Assembly (NCBI GenBank): GCA_963702765.1
Contig: CAVPEB010000043.1
Location: 9,567 to 73,566 of the forward strand
Length of the DNA stretch: 64,000 nucleotides
Direction of reading: 5' to 3'
DNA from: DATMNR01 sp963702765
Lineage (GTDB): Bacteria; Chloroflexota; Ktedonobacteria; Ktedonobacterales; Ktedonobacteraceae
The notes below the pieces were generated by a model that had not been told where the DNA came from, searched no databases, and saw only the letters and a list, made by a program, of their open reading frames with translations. Numbering within the stretch: the stretch's first letter is position 1; the number at the start of each line of letters is the position of its first letter. Shown one piece after another: positions 26,681 through 36,208 of this stretch. A program made the translations under genes and the position numbers.

Positions 26681-27484
26681 CAGTTATTATATCCTTATCT
26701 TCAAGCATGCCGGGTATAACACAGTTTCCATCAGACTGTGACCAATAGGCCTGTACGTTGACGCCGTTCAACGTGTCGCTGATTCCCTCATATACATCGC
26801 CGATTTCACGCCAACTGTTTGAGTCGAGAGGCGTAACTTGAATGCCGCTTCCATCGGGATCGGTACATGATTCTACAAGTTCGTGGGAGGATATGGTCGT
26901 TATGGAATTGAGCATGCCGTCGTTCATCACCCAGGCAAAGAGCATTTTGTCCAGGTCAACATCGAGCGGGAAATTAAAGCTAATGTGATAGATATAACTG
27001 TGCTCTCCGTTGATACCCGGTTGATTAAAGTTTACTCCAACCGGCAAGAATACGCAGTACAAAATGTGTTGCTCATCCTCCGGTTTGGACACTTTGCCTG
27101 CTGCGATCAATGTAAGATGCATTGCGCAACATCATCGGTAGAGAAAGGATCTGGAGGATTGGAGGGATCAATAACCGGTTTACCGAGCATGGTACCTTTC
27201 ACGATTCTATGGTATTGGGCGAGCTTCGAAATATACGGTCCGGAGAGGATAGTTTGCACTGCATTGAATACCGTGCTAGCTGATGGGGATGTATTGTTTG
27301 CCCAGGCTGATCCCCAAAAGATAAGTTGAACTTGTACATTGGTAAGAATCATGCCATGCAAGTCAACAATGCTTATAGCAGCAGCGCTGCCGCCTGGTAC
27401 CTGTAGATGCGTGAGATCGCTCACAATCCCCGACATCTCTGCAAGCGTATACTGCATATTGGTTGGTAGCTCGAAATTATCCAT
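26658..27484 (-). pseudogene. Conserved orphan protein with HELVE motif, one-base frameshift
   Basis: ATG 27484 behind GGGAGAGGAGC starts a frame containing VQLIFWGSAWANNTSPS, SGPYISKLAQYHRI and NPPDPFSTDDVAQ, then stops. The rest continues in the next frame: YCVFLPVGVNF, INGEHSYIYHISF, SSHELVESCTDPDGSG, WREIGDVYEG and VQAYWSQSDGNCVIP. One more A in CAATGCAT near 27117 joins them into about 275 residues. The family is widespread in soil bacteria without a known role. The HELVE centre (two possible metal ligands) inside a secreted-type fold hints at a metalloprotease-like site; no signal peptide is seen. Confidence 0.7.
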
Positions 27485-27629
27485 GGTTTGTTGCTCCTCT
27501 CCCAATGCGGTTTGCCACCGTTACACCGATTCCTATTAGAGGCTATATTACCCTGATTTAGCTGACAGGGTCAATCCATGTTTCACGAGGTAAAAGCCTG
27601 CTCGAATAGTCTATGTCAATGACCTCCGG

Positions 27630-28976
27630 CTAGAAGCTGGAGGCTTGCGTCACATCTGGACTCCACCGCAACTCGGCATACCTTTGCAGGCGTGCTGCTT
27701 TGGCTTCACGGTCCGATGCATCAGGGATGAGTGACAAACATCCCGTCCTGATCCAGTCTTGCCGGACCAGGAGTGTTCTTAAGGTCACATTTCTCGCGCC
27801 AATCAGATCAGCGTGCAGCATGTAGCCACATAGTGGATTTTGACACGCAAAGAGCAAGCCTTTGCGTGGGCGGTTCTCATCAGAGGTATGGCCACAGATA
27901 GGACAGGCTTTTGAGGTGTAATCTGCATCCACCTTGAGAGCAAGTGAACCTGAGAGCACGGCTTTGTAACTGATGAGCGCATGCAGTTCGGCAAAGGACC
28001 ATTGGGAGTACACGCGATTGGCTTTGCGGGCCTTTGGTGAAACTCGCTCGGTGCCTTTGCCGTTTTGCTTGCGCCGACGCTTCCTGCGTTTCGTGCGTTC
28101 TCTGATATCGGTGAGATGTTCCAATCCGATGAGTGCCTGAGGGTGCTGCTCGATGAGCTGTTTGGCGATGGTGTGATTGGCTTGCATTTTCAACCGTCTC
28201 TCTCGTTGCTCAATGCGCTTCAAGCGTCGTTTTGCTCCACGAGTGCCTTTTTTCTGCAAGCGTTTGCGTAATCGTGCGTAATGGTTGGCGCGATGTCGGA
28301 CTCGCTTCCCAGGGTGAAAACTGGCCTTGCCTGTTGCAGTGGAGGTCACGGCCAGATAGCGAATCCCGACATCAACGCCGACGACGTGAGTAAGTTGTGT
28401 AGGGATAAGGTCAGGGATATCGATGGTCAAGGGCACGAGCAGATAGAACCGCTTCTTTGGCCGGTCATACCACAATTTTGCATCCCCGATGGTGGCTCCC
28501 TGCCGAATGAGCGCAACGTGCTTGTCGTAGCCCTGGTAGGGAACACTGACCCGTCCGTTCAAGGTACCGACACTGATCTGACTATCGCGCTGAAAAGTGT
28601 AATCCCGCTCATAGGTGTACTGAACAGTGGGTGAACTGTATTTGGGCGGTTTGTCCAGACCCTTAAAGCGTTTCTTGGTGATTTTCTTGCGGCGATGTTC
28701 CGCATTCTTCTTGACTTTCGTCCAGAGCCCTTTGTAGGTAGCAGCTATCTGCCGTTCCACACTACAGGCCAGTTGCGAGGGGAGACGATAGTGGGTACGG
28801 AGTTCAGCATACATGCCTTTGTGCAGTCGGGTTACCTTGCTGGTTTTGCCCTGCTCAAAAGCGTAGGAACTTACAGCATTGAGCGCATCCCGATAGGCCA
28901 GTTGGGTCTCTCGAAATGCCTGAAACTGGTCAGGAGTGGTGATGAGCTTGAGTTTTGCTGTGATGATCTGTTGCAT
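27630..28976 (-). CDS. tnpB: TnpB RNA-guided nuclease / IS1341-type transposase
   Basis: A 448-residue intact TnpB from ATG 28976; a start at 29015 would add 13 residues. RuvC motifs: Asp in VVGVDVGIRYLAV, Glu in ALIGLEHL, and the last Asp in MLHADLIGARN. The zinc finger is CPICGH plus CQNPLCG. A basic stretch TKRRKRRRKQ follows the Glu. TnpB uses an RNA from the element's right end to cut DNA at sites carrying the transposon target motif. Just beyond the stop, CCTCC and GGAGG surround AGCTTCTAGCC (27605-27640), the expected right-end fold. No frameshift is seen, so activity is possible. Confidence 0.92.
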   Translation of the reverse strand: MQQIITAKLKLITTPDQFQAFRETQLAYRDALNAVSSYAFEQGKTSKVTRLHKGMYAELRTHYRLPSQLACSVERQIAATYKGLWTKVKKNAEHRRKKITKKRFKGLDKPPKYSSPTVQYTYERDYTFQRDSQISVGTLNGRVSVPYQGYDKHVALIRQGATIGDAKLWYDRPKKRFYLLVPLTIDIPDLIPTQLTHVVGVDVGIRYLAVTSTATGKASFHPGKRVRHRANHYARLRKRLQKKGTRGAKRRLKRIEQRERRLKMQANHTIAKQLIEQHPQALIGLEHLTDIRERTKRRKRRRKQNGKGTERVSPKARKANRVYSQWSFAELHALISYKAVLSGSLALKVDADYTSKACPICGHTSDENRPRKGLLFACQNPLCGYMLHADLIGARNVTLRTLLVRQDWIRTGCLSLIPDASDREAKAARLQRYAELRWSPDVTQASSF

Positions 28977-29113
28977 GCTACTCGCTGATCTCAGAGAGAT
29001 GGGAAGTGGTTCCATCTCTCGTCATGCTATACTGGTATGCTCCTACAAAGCTATTCCTGTTGGGCTTGCTATTCCGGTAGTATCACCACCTGCTTCATGC
29101 GTTCTTGCAGCTC

Positions 29114-29194
29114 TTAGACGCTTTCGGCAGTGACCGGACCACTCATGTATCCCAGCAAGAACCCCAGGATGTCTAATGGGTCTTTGAACGTCAT
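29114..29194 (-). CDS. Possible 26-codon ORF coupled to the preceding fragment
   Basis: ATG 29194 overlaps the stop of the 29191-29460 frame as ATGA, the usual layout of translational coupling. The product starts MTFKDPLDILGFLLGYMSGP. The frame meets TAA and then stays open for 14 more codons, so it may be a nonsense-broken longer gene. Evidence is weak. Confidence 0.25.
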   Translation of the reverse strand: MTFKDPLDILGFLLGYMSGPVTAESV

Positions 29195-29460
29195 CCGATC
29201 AAGGGGTAGCCACCCTTGCCGTCTTCATCAAGCACGCTGCATACTGCATCAAGGGTGTTCATGCGGGAGGCGACATGAGGGAAGTCATACTCACTGTCAT
29301 CGAAATACATGCGTCGTCCTTGAGTAAACGCCTTCGGAAACTTCTCATTATTTAAAACCCTACGTCGTTGGAGCATTGCGATGGACCTATTATAAGCAGC
29401 CCGATGTTGATAGGTTTGCTGGTCCTCGTCCAAAACAACCTGAGGGGAAAGACCAGTAAA
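29191..29460 (-). pseudogene. Truncated hypothetical gene between tnpA and tnpB
   Basis: An open frame without an ATG begins right after the right end of the tnpA element and encodes about 89 residues, including EDQQTYQHRAAYNRSIAML, FTQGRRMYFDDSEYDF and NTLDAVCSVLDEDGKGGY. Coding-like composition without a start suggests the IS removed the 5' part; TTG 29433 could serve as a start. No family recognised. Confidence 0.4.
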
Positions 29461-29480
29461 ACCTTGTATTTATTCTATCC

Positions 29481-29884
29481 CTAGTCCTGACCCGTTTCGA
29501 TATATTTAAGCACTGTATCCACGCTCATATCTCCGACACTGCCTACGTAGTACGAGCGAGACCAGAACGCACCGCCCCAGAAGTGTTTCTTCTTCACTTC
29601 AGGGAAGTGTTGAAAGACCTTGCGGGCGGTCATGCCTTTGAGCTTGTGAGCAATCTGCGAGGGAGAAATATTTGGAGGAGCGACTCGCGAAAGAGATGCA
29701 CATGATCTGCCTGCACATTGAGCGCCTCTATGGTCCAGGTGTTCACTTCGCAGAGACGATGGATTTCCTGTTCGATAAAGGCTGCGAGTTTTCCAACCAG
29801 AATCTTTTTGCGGTATTTAGGACACCAAACAAAGTGATAGGCTAACTTGTAGGTGACGTGTTTGGTGTCTGTGCATCCATACAC
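29481..29884 (-). pseudogene. tnpA: IS200-type TnpA (Y1 HUH transposase), one-base frameshift
   Basis: The N-terminal frame shows VTYKLAYHFVWCPKYRKKIL and the HUH motif HVHLF. It then diverges; the next frame continues APPNISPSQIAHKLKGMTA, FWGGAFWSRSYYVGSVGD and TVLKYIETGQD, which contains the catalytic Tyr. The break is at about 29690, where the minus strand has CTCTTTCGCG; a fourth T would restore LFSRVAPPN and a 134-residue enzyme. TnpA cuts and joins single-stranded transposon ends. It lies in the same direction as the TnpB at 27630 but 500 bp away, so they may be separate insertions. Confidence 0.85.
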
Positions 29885-30060
29885 AGTAGTAAAACGTGCG
29901 TTCTAATTCTTGTGAAGTCCTTGTTGGGTCCGCCTTACCCCTAGATAAATCGTAGGAGTATCCGGCGGCTCAAATCATGAAAGATACAATTGACATCTTT
30001 GTATGTAAGAGATAAAATCGCACGTGTAAGCCAGGAGAAAACATCAAAAGGAGTTTCATC

Positions 30061-32449
30061 ATGGTTGGTCAAGCTCCGAGTCAAAATGCAACACAGGCAT
30101 CTTCAAATGAGGCTGCCGCCCCCCGTGTATTACTTGAAGACTCGATCTTCAAGTCCATTCACGATGCTTTCCAGATGGGCTGGAACATTATTGAGCTTAA
30201 AAGCAGGCTACAACTTGCCTCAGTGAGTAGCAATATCGCAGGTATCCCGACAACTGTCCCTTTGAATAAGCCTGCAAATTCCATACAAACACAAGAGCTC
30301 ATACAAAAAGTTCTACCGAATGTGGCGCATGCTCAAGCAAATTTACTTCAACCAGAAGCGAACATCATTCAACCACAGGCAATCACAGTAACGGCTCCCA
30401 GACTCAATCTTACCAATCTACCTGATAGCACCTGGTCCGCCAGCCTATGGCGGGCAACCTTCAATTGCATTGCAGATAGCCATAAAAACTGCTTTCCAGA
30501 TAGCAGCACAGAAGACACCTATTATGATCTTCCCAATCCCCCAGATTCTTCAAATCCCCCGAATTACCAGTCGCTCGTTACAAATGTGCAAGGTTCAGAT
30601 GTCACTGACATCCATCTTCCTTATTACTATCTCTATCCCGGCAATGAAATGGATTATGCAAACGTTGGAATCCCGCAAGATGATCAGTTCTCTGACAAAT
30701 TTAAGCTCTACGATGTGACAAGACGGGCATTGAATTGTCTGACACTCCTCTATACAAATCCAGAAGATAGCCTTACCCCACTCACTGTTAGCTATTACCA
30801 GCAACAGTTGTTACAGAATATCTCCGCTTATAAAGACCTTGCTGCAACACTGATAAGCAATACTTCTCCAATAGCTCAATCACAGTCAAATGCTGCTGTA
30901 ATCAATCAAGCGAATGCCCCTCAAGCTACTGGAACACAAGTAGCGGCTTCTGAAGCGGGAACAAACGCAGCTAAAGTAGGAGATTCAACTATACAGTCTC
31001 CTGCGCAACAGAGGACCGATGCAATCCAGGTCGTGAGCAATCATACAATGCGCTACCTGGAAAATTGGGATAGCTTTGCGCGCGAAACGCTCTATGTGAG
31101 TGGAAGTGGTATTGCGCAATCTAACGAAATGCAGCTTGTTGCGTTCGAAGCTGGACGGGCTATGTCCTCACTTTCGTGGGGAATTACTACAACGACTATG
31201 CCATTAGAAGATGCGACCAGTCCGATGGAAGAAGCAGAAATCCTCTTACAAAAGGCCTGGTTGAACGTTTTCGATGAACCCACTATTTCCAGCATTCAGC
31301 ACCAGATCTCAGCGCTAAGCACAGCTATGGATGGAGCATACTATCGAGTACACACAGATATTCCACACCCGAATGGGAATACCACACAGGTAGTGCAAAA
31401 TCTCGATCTACCAAGCCAGGGCATTCAGGCAATATCATCCAGCCTGGATTATTGGAAGCGTGCAGTGCAAAAGATCTGCGACGAGAATATCCAGCAGCAA
31501 AATACTACACCGGCTACCACGAGCACTGTATCACAAGCAGCGCAGAGTACTTCTCAGTCAGCGGCACAAAAGAGGGATACTCTCTCCTCTACCAGCACTC
31601 CCACTACTGGTGGGACTACACAATCTCCTTCTATTCCCAAAATGAACTCTCAAACATCGAGCCAGTTACGCCAGACTCTCATCAAACAAACACAAGTGTG
31701 GCAACCTCTCGTGTTACACCAACAAAGCTTACAAGATTTCACTATGAGTTATGTAACACAGCGTATCTGGAACGATTTTATGCAAGAGTTCGAACAGGCT
31801 ACCAGTAAAGGCGTGTTTAATACAGTCGAAAAGAATTTCAGAAGGTACCTGATACCTATTATAGCGGGCATCACGGTTCTAATTTTGATCCTGGGTTTCC
31901 TGGTATTTCTTCTCGTACGTTTTCCGGATCTGCAACAAAGCCTGGTTACGACCTTCGTCCTGGTAATTGGGAGTGTTGTGGGTTTCTTCGGTACCACCGC
32001 TGGTAGGATGCGGTCATTCTTTTCTAACTGAATCAGCCAGCGCAAACGCAGCCGTACAAAATGCTGGTCCAATCGTTGCGATTGCCGGAATAGCCGGAAC
32101 AGGATTGATTGATGCTTTTCAAAATGGATATCAACAAATCCAGACCGAATTCGATTACCTTGATCATAATGTATCAGTCACGTACCCCCTGGTAGAGTTC
32201 TTCATCTCGAATGCTACGACCAGACCGGTTGCTAGCAACAATGGACAAACGCAAAGCAGCAACACACATTCTAAAGCAATGAACAAGAACGCGACCACAA
32301 CAGATGCTGACGACGTGATTAAAGACGCGTACGATTTCCTCACGCAAATCGTATGGACCGACCAGGACAAAGCTGAAGAGATAGCACGGATTGCACGTGC
32401 TGCCTTAGGCCCAATTGGCGCACTTATTGCTGTTCCAAATCAGTCATAG
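30061..32449 (+). pseudogene. Large membrane-associated hypothetical protein, probable one-base frameshift near C-terminus
   Basis: The first frame (656 residues) has an N-terminal conserved-looking segment IFKSIHDAFQMGWNIIELKS, a long soluble region rich in Gln/Ser/Asn/Thr, and two C-terminal membrane segments (YLIPIIAGITVLILILGFLV and TTFVLVIGSVVGFFG). It stops at 32031. A second frame continues with ESASANAAVQNAGPIVAIAG and ends ALGPIGALIAVPNQS at 32449. One T fewer in TTCTTTTC (about 32018) makes RSFLTESASANAAV and a single protein of about 795 residues. GGAG precedes the ATG. No known domain; the membrane pair near the end suggests a tail-anchored scaffold. Confidence 0.6.
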
Positions 32450-32475
32450 TCCTGGTAAGGTAACCCATCAAAAGA

Positions 32476-32994
32476 TCAGGCCTGATCTTTTGACTTTTCC
32501 TCTTCGTTTAATTCGTTGAGTACCTTTAAGGCTTCAGTAACATGCATTTGTGGAGCAAATTGCGAGGAGAAAATGTGGCGCACAATTCCCTTTTTGTCGA
32601 TGATGTAGGTCACACGCCCGGGTATTAAACCGAGAGTCGATGGCACACCATAGAACTTTCTCACCACGCCTCCCAGATCACTCAACAAAATGAAAGGCAG
32701 GCGGTGTTTATCTGCAAACTGCTGGTGCGTCTTCTCAGAGTCGGAACTGATGCCGATGACTTCGGCGCCAGCCTCCTGAAAGACCTCATAACTATCCCGG
32801 AAAGAGCATGCCTCAGCGGTACAGCCAGCAGTATTATCTTTAGGATAGAAATAGAGTACGATATTTTTTTTGCCAAAAAAACTCTCCAGGCTCACTGATT
32901 CGCCCGTAAGTGAGGGAAGGGTAAAGTCGGGAGCGCGGTCTCCCACCTTTACACCTTTGTTCGCAGATCGAGATTGGTTATATTTTACACTCAT
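32476..32994 (-). CDS. bcp: Peroxiredoxin, BCP/PrxQ type
   Basis: A 172-residue thiol peroxidase. The block FYPKDNTAGCTAEACSFRD holds the peroxidatic Cys and a second Cys five residues later, the BCP/PrxQ resolving arrangement. The N-terminus VGDRAPDFTLPSLTGESVSL and the Arg-containing PSTLGLIPGRVTYIIDKKG are typical. It reduces hydroperoxides with thioredoxin-type donors. The ATG at 32994 is used; an in-frame upstream start adds 16 residues unlike the family. It converges with the preceding membrane-protein gene. Confidence 0.93.
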   Translation of the reverse strand: MSVKYNQSRSANKGVKVGDRAPDFTLPSLTGESVSLESFFGKKNIVLYFYPKDNTAGCTAEACSFRDSYEVFQEAGAEVIGISSDSEKTHQQFADKHRLPFILLSDLGGVVRKFYGVPSTLGLIPGRVTYIIDKKGIVRHIFSSQFAPQMHVTEALKVLNELNEEEKSKDQA

Positions 32995-33111
32995 GTTCTT
33001 ATCTCTCATAATCCTTTCATATATAATAGATATCTTACGCACAGGGTTACATATACATGATGAAAATAAGGATATGGAAGGGTATGTTTTCTCCTTGCCC
33101 TGGATGAATTT

Positions 33112-33884
33112 CTATCCACGAGCCACCCGTAAGTTTTGCATTGCGGAACTTATCATGCTGCTCACGTCCGTTGTCACGCTAATCATCTGAAATCCCTGGC
33201 TTATACGCGTGATTGCCGCTTCTCCGTCAGTACTGAAAATACCAAGAGCAATATGGTTGTTTCTTGCAGCTACTTTTACGCGTTCCAGCGCTTCAAGAAA
33301 CTCGGCTCGGCGCCGTCACTACTTGGTACAAGGCCAAGTTGAGCATGGAGATCATTTGGCCCTATAAATGCAACATCAATTCCAGGTACCGAGAGAATCT
33401 CTTCGACATTTTGTAGGCCCTGGGCGCTTTCAATCTGCACAATGACCATGATCTCATCATTCGCAACTTTCGCATAATCAGACCAGTTGGTAGTTCCAAA
33501 ACCATATGGGCCGAATATGCCACCAATACTACGATTACCCCGAGGCGGGTATTTTGAGTAGTCAACCGCGCGTTGTGCCTCTTCTCGAGAATTGACCATT
33601 GGGACAACAACGCCCCATGCGCCTGCATCAAGCGCCCATTTGAACCATTCAACACTATTATTGGGAACGCGCACTAGTGGGGCACAGGTTCCCGCATCCG
33701 CAATGGTAGCTACCATATCAGCCATGAGAGTAGCGGATTGGGCACTGTGTTCCATATCTACTACAAGCCAATCGAAACCCAGTTGCGCCATTACCCGTGC
33801 CGTGGCAATGCCAGGAAAGTTTAACCAGGCTCCCAGAGCTAATTCGCCCTGTGTAAGTTTTTGCTTAACATGGTTTGTTCGCAT
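33112..33884 (-). pseudogene. HpcH/HpaI-type aldolase, one-base frameshift
   Basis: Class II pyruvate aldolase family. The main frame has LGAWLNFPGIATARVMAQLG, DWLVVDMEHSAQS, GVVVPMVNSREEA, VIVQIESAQGLQNVE and IDVAFIGPNDLHAQLG (metal-binding Glu and Asp), then stops at about 33276. The next frame continues EFLEALERVKVAARN, IALGIFSTDGEAA and the terminal helix to a TAG at 33112. Adding one C in GAGCCGAG (about 33312) gives a 257-residue protein of normal length. These enzymes cleave 4-hydroxy-2-oxo acids to pyruvate plus an aldehyde; the substrate is unknown here. Confidence 0.88.
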
Positions 33885-33987
33885 TACGTTTTTTTCTTTC
33901 TTGTTCGATCATTATTGAGAGATTGCTTCGTTTTCTTTATTATGGGCATAATTCCCGATAAGACGCAACTCAGGCCAAAAATTCCAG

Positions 33988-34016
33988 TTGCAGAATCTTC
34001 CAGGGTATGCTATACT
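33988..34016 (+). promoter_or_regulatory. Promoter of rpmI-rplT (TTGCAG-17-TATACT, extended -10)
   Basis: TTGCAG (33988-33993) and TATACT (34011-34016) are 17 bp apart with TGC before the -10. This leaves an untranslated leader of about 240 nt before rpmI, long enough for ribosomal-protein autoregulation. TTGCAGAATCTT recurs at about 34162. Confidence 0.7.
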
Positions 34017-34263
34017 CTCCTGGCATGCGGGGTTAGCTCCAGAAATAGGCTTCTCTGCGCCTTCGATGGAGCAACTGTGGTGGATTGTGCTGAAGCGCTT
34101 TCAATCAATCATCACCCAAACTGCCTCTCTCATCTGTGCGCGTTATGCTGAAACAGACAGAATTGCAGAATCTTGCAGACAAATAGAGATAGCACGTCTT
34201 GTGTCTGATCAAGTTACATAGTGTACTTTGCCCCGCGGGAATAGAAAGACAGAAAGAAGAGTT

Positions 34264-34467
34264 ATGAAGCAGAAACTAAAAACACACAAAGCTATGGCGA
34301 AGCGGGTCAAAATAACCGGCTCCGGCAAAATTATGCGCCGCAAAGTGGCATTAAGCCACCTCCGCCGCAATAAGTCTCCACACTCTGTCCGTTCGATGGA
34401 CAAAGACTTTCAGTTGGCTACTGCCGATACACGTCATATGAAACGTCTACTTCCTTATTCCTTTTAA
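34264..34467 (+). CDS. rpmI: 50S ribosomal protein L35
   Basis: A 67-residue basic protein with KLKTHKAMAKRVKITGSGKI and SHLRRNKSPHSVR, diagnostic for bL35 of the large ribosomal subunit. The ATG at 34264 follows GAAAGAAGAG. It is followed 43 bp later by rplT, the usual pair, but infC, which normally precedes them, is not next to it; a promoter and leader lie there instead. Confidence 0.97.
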   Translation: MKQKLKTHKAMAKRVKITGSGKIMRRKVALSHLRRNKSPHSVRSMDKDFQLATADTRHMKRLLPYSF

Positions 34468-34510
34468 TGTAGGATAAGGCATTTGAATCGAACGAAGGAG
34501 AAATATTACT

Positions 34511-34867
34511 ATGCCAAGAGTAAAACGTGGAGTTCCAGCTCACAAGAAGCATAAAAAATTATTACAGATGGCCGAAGGTCATCGCGGTACGCGCAGGCGA
34601 TTGTATCGTCCCGCGCATGAGTCTGTCATGCGTTCAATGGCTTATATGTACCGTGATCGTCGGACCCGCAAACGCGATATGCGGCGCTTGTGGATTGTTC
34701 GCATTAATGCTGCTGCGCGCATGCACGGAGTGAGCTATAGTAAGTTGATGCATGCTATTCACACTGCCAATATTGATGTAGATCGTAAGATTCTGGCTGA
34801 GATGGCTGTGAATGATGAGGCTGCTTTTTCTGCGCTGGTTCAGTCGGCGCTTGCAACAATTTCGTGA
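34511..34867 (+). CDS. rplT: 50S ribosomal protein L20
   Basis: A 118-residue protein with the bL20 sequence: MPRVKRGVPAHKKHKKLLQ, GHRGTRRRLYRPAHESVMRS, YRDRRTRKRDMRRLWIVRIN and ARMHGVSYSKLMHAI. It binds 23S rRNA early in assembly and in several bacteria represses its own operon through the leader RNA. AAGGAG precedes the ATG. A TnpB element ends only 31 bp beyond its stop in the opposite direction, so the gene has lost any native 3' neighbour or terminator. Confidence 0.97.
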   Translation: MPRVKRGVPAHKKHKKLLQMAEGHRGTRRRLYRPAHESVMRSMAYMYRDRRTRKRDMRRLWIVRINAAARMHGVSYSKLMHAIHTANIDVDRKILAEMAVNDEAAFSALVQSALATIS

Positions 34868-36125
34868 CGACTCCCCACACGGCACTAGCCGGGGGCTTCT
34901 AGGCGCCGAGCGCCACGCTTTGTCGTCCCAAAGCGGTTCGAAGAATGTTCAGAGAGGCATTGTGATCCCTATCGCGGACCACACCGCACTGCTCGCACGT
35001 ATAGACCCGCACCGACAATGGCATCTGTTGTCGGTGCCCACAGTCATTGCACGCTTGTGTGGTGTAGGCAGGGGGCACTTTGACCACGCGTCGCTCAGCT
35101 TCTACCGCTTTAGCGACGAGCGCGGTGAAAAAGGCGCTCCATGCTACATCTGCGATCGATGTGTTCAGTCCAGTCTTGCTGCTTGCCCCGTTGGCCACAT
35201 ACTGCCCTGTCGCTTCGTCCAGTTTGGGCTTCGGCCGTTTGACCAGGTTGCGCACGGCCAGAGATTCGACGGCAATCAGCCCGAAGCGATTGACCAGACT
35301 GCGGGACTCCTGCTGGACGAAGTTCTCGCGCCGCCTGCGGATGCGCTCATGGACTCGTGCCACGACCTTGCGCCGCTTGCGTCGTTCTGGGCTACCCCGT
35401 TCCGCTTTGGAGAGACGACGGTGCGCTTTGACCAGGTGTTTTGCTTCTTCCCTGAAAAAGCGAGGGGTTGCAATCTGTTCGCCGGTGGAGAGAAAGGCGA
35501 AGGTCTTGAGTCCCACATCGATGCCTACGTGCTCCTCCGATGGAGGCAATACCTGCGGCTCGACCTCATCACACGAGAAGCATACAAACCACTTGCCCGT
35601 CGGGTTTCTCACGATGCTGCACGTTTTGACGATGCCTCTCGTGGGTCTATGCTGGACGATCTTGAGATGCCCAATCTTGGAAAGGGAGAGCTTGCCCTGC
35701 TCGTCGATGCCGAAACCCGTTTGCGGGTAGGTGATGGAAGCGTAGCGGAATCTGGATTTATAACGCGGGTAGCCAGGTACCTGGCCAGCTTTCACACGCA
35801 AGAAGAAGGCCTTGAAGGCTTTGTCGACACGATGCAGCACATCTTGCAAGACCTGGGAGTGGATGGCTTCATATTCTGGTCTGATCGCTTTGATGGCGGG
35901 CAACTGGGCGCATTGCTGCGTGAAGGTGATGCTCTTGCCGCACAACTGATAGGCCTCTTTGCGCTCTTGCAGGGCGGCGTTGTACAACTCTGTGCAGAGG
36001 GCGAGTTGCTCGTTCAACACGCGTTCTTGCTTCCCGGTCGGGTACAGACGGTACTTATAGGTTTTCTTCATACATCTGTATTCTTTTCAATCAGGAAAAA
36101 GCGGAAGTTGCCTCACTTCCAACAT
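34868..36125 (-). mobile_element. IS1341-type TnpB-only element behind rplT
   Basis: The element is centred on an intact tnpB. At the right end, minus strand, CCCC-CGGC-TAGT-GCCG-TGT-GGGG (34872-34895) forms the subterminal fold directly after the tnpB stop. At the left end, GGAAG and CTTCC (36102-36119) pair upstream of tnpB. The right boundary falls within a few bases of the rplT stop (34867), the left one between about 36120 and 36180. No TnpA or target duplication is visible; boundaries are approximate. Confidence 0.6.
34899..36071 (-). CDS. tnpB: TnpB RNA-guided nuclease
   Basis: A 390-residue TnpB with no visible defect. It has the N-terminal KKTYKYRLYPTGKQERVLNE, RuvC-I Asp185 (VGIDVGLKTFA), RuvC-II Glu269 (LIAVESLAV), a four-Cys zinc knuckle (CNDCGH at 341-344 and CEQCG at 359-362) and RuvC-III Asp369 (DRDHNASLNI). 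This is a textbook compact TnpB (Cas12 ancestor). An RNA from its 3' end and the right end would read into the rplT 3' end in antisense. The best candidate in the window for an active nuclease. Confidence 0.95.
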   Translation of the reverse strand: MKKTYKYRLYPTGKQERVLNEQLALCTELYNAALQERKEAYQLCGKSITFTQQCAQLPAIKAIRPEYEAIHSQVLQDVLHRVDKAFKAFFLRVKAGQVPGYPRYKSRFRYASITYPQTGFGIDEQGKLSLSKIGHLKIVQHRPTRGIVKTCSIVRNPTGKWFVCFSCDEVEPQVLPPSEEHVGIDVGLKTFAFLSTGEQIATPRFFREEAKHLVKAHRRLSKAERGSPERRKRRKVVARVHERIRRRRENFVQQESRSLVNRFGLIAVESLAVRNLVKRPKPKLDEATGQYVANGASSKTGLNTSIADVAWSAFFTALVAKAVEAERRVVKVPPAYTTQACNDCGHRQQMPLSVRVYTCEQCGVVRDRDHNASLNILRTALGRQSVALGA

Positions 36126-36208
36126 CCCCAAGAGGAACGCCACTTTCTCCCTGATAGGGGAAAGCAACGTTTTTCAGCGGCGCAGATTGGAAAGTAGGGT
36201 ATATTTCT

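Noticed and set aside
27630..29884. Single composite IS605 (tnpA plus tnpB)
   Set aside because: Both genes point the same way with 500 bp of unrelated coding remnant between; two independent insertions fit better.
33988..34221. 77-codon frame before rpmI, considered as an infC remnant
   Set aside because: No IF3 motif is present, and it overlaps the promoter and leader; better explained as untranslated leader.
34812..36197. 461-codon plus-strand frame
   Set aside because: It lies antisense to the intact TnpB gene and has no family-like motifs; its length comes from the TnpB codon pattern.
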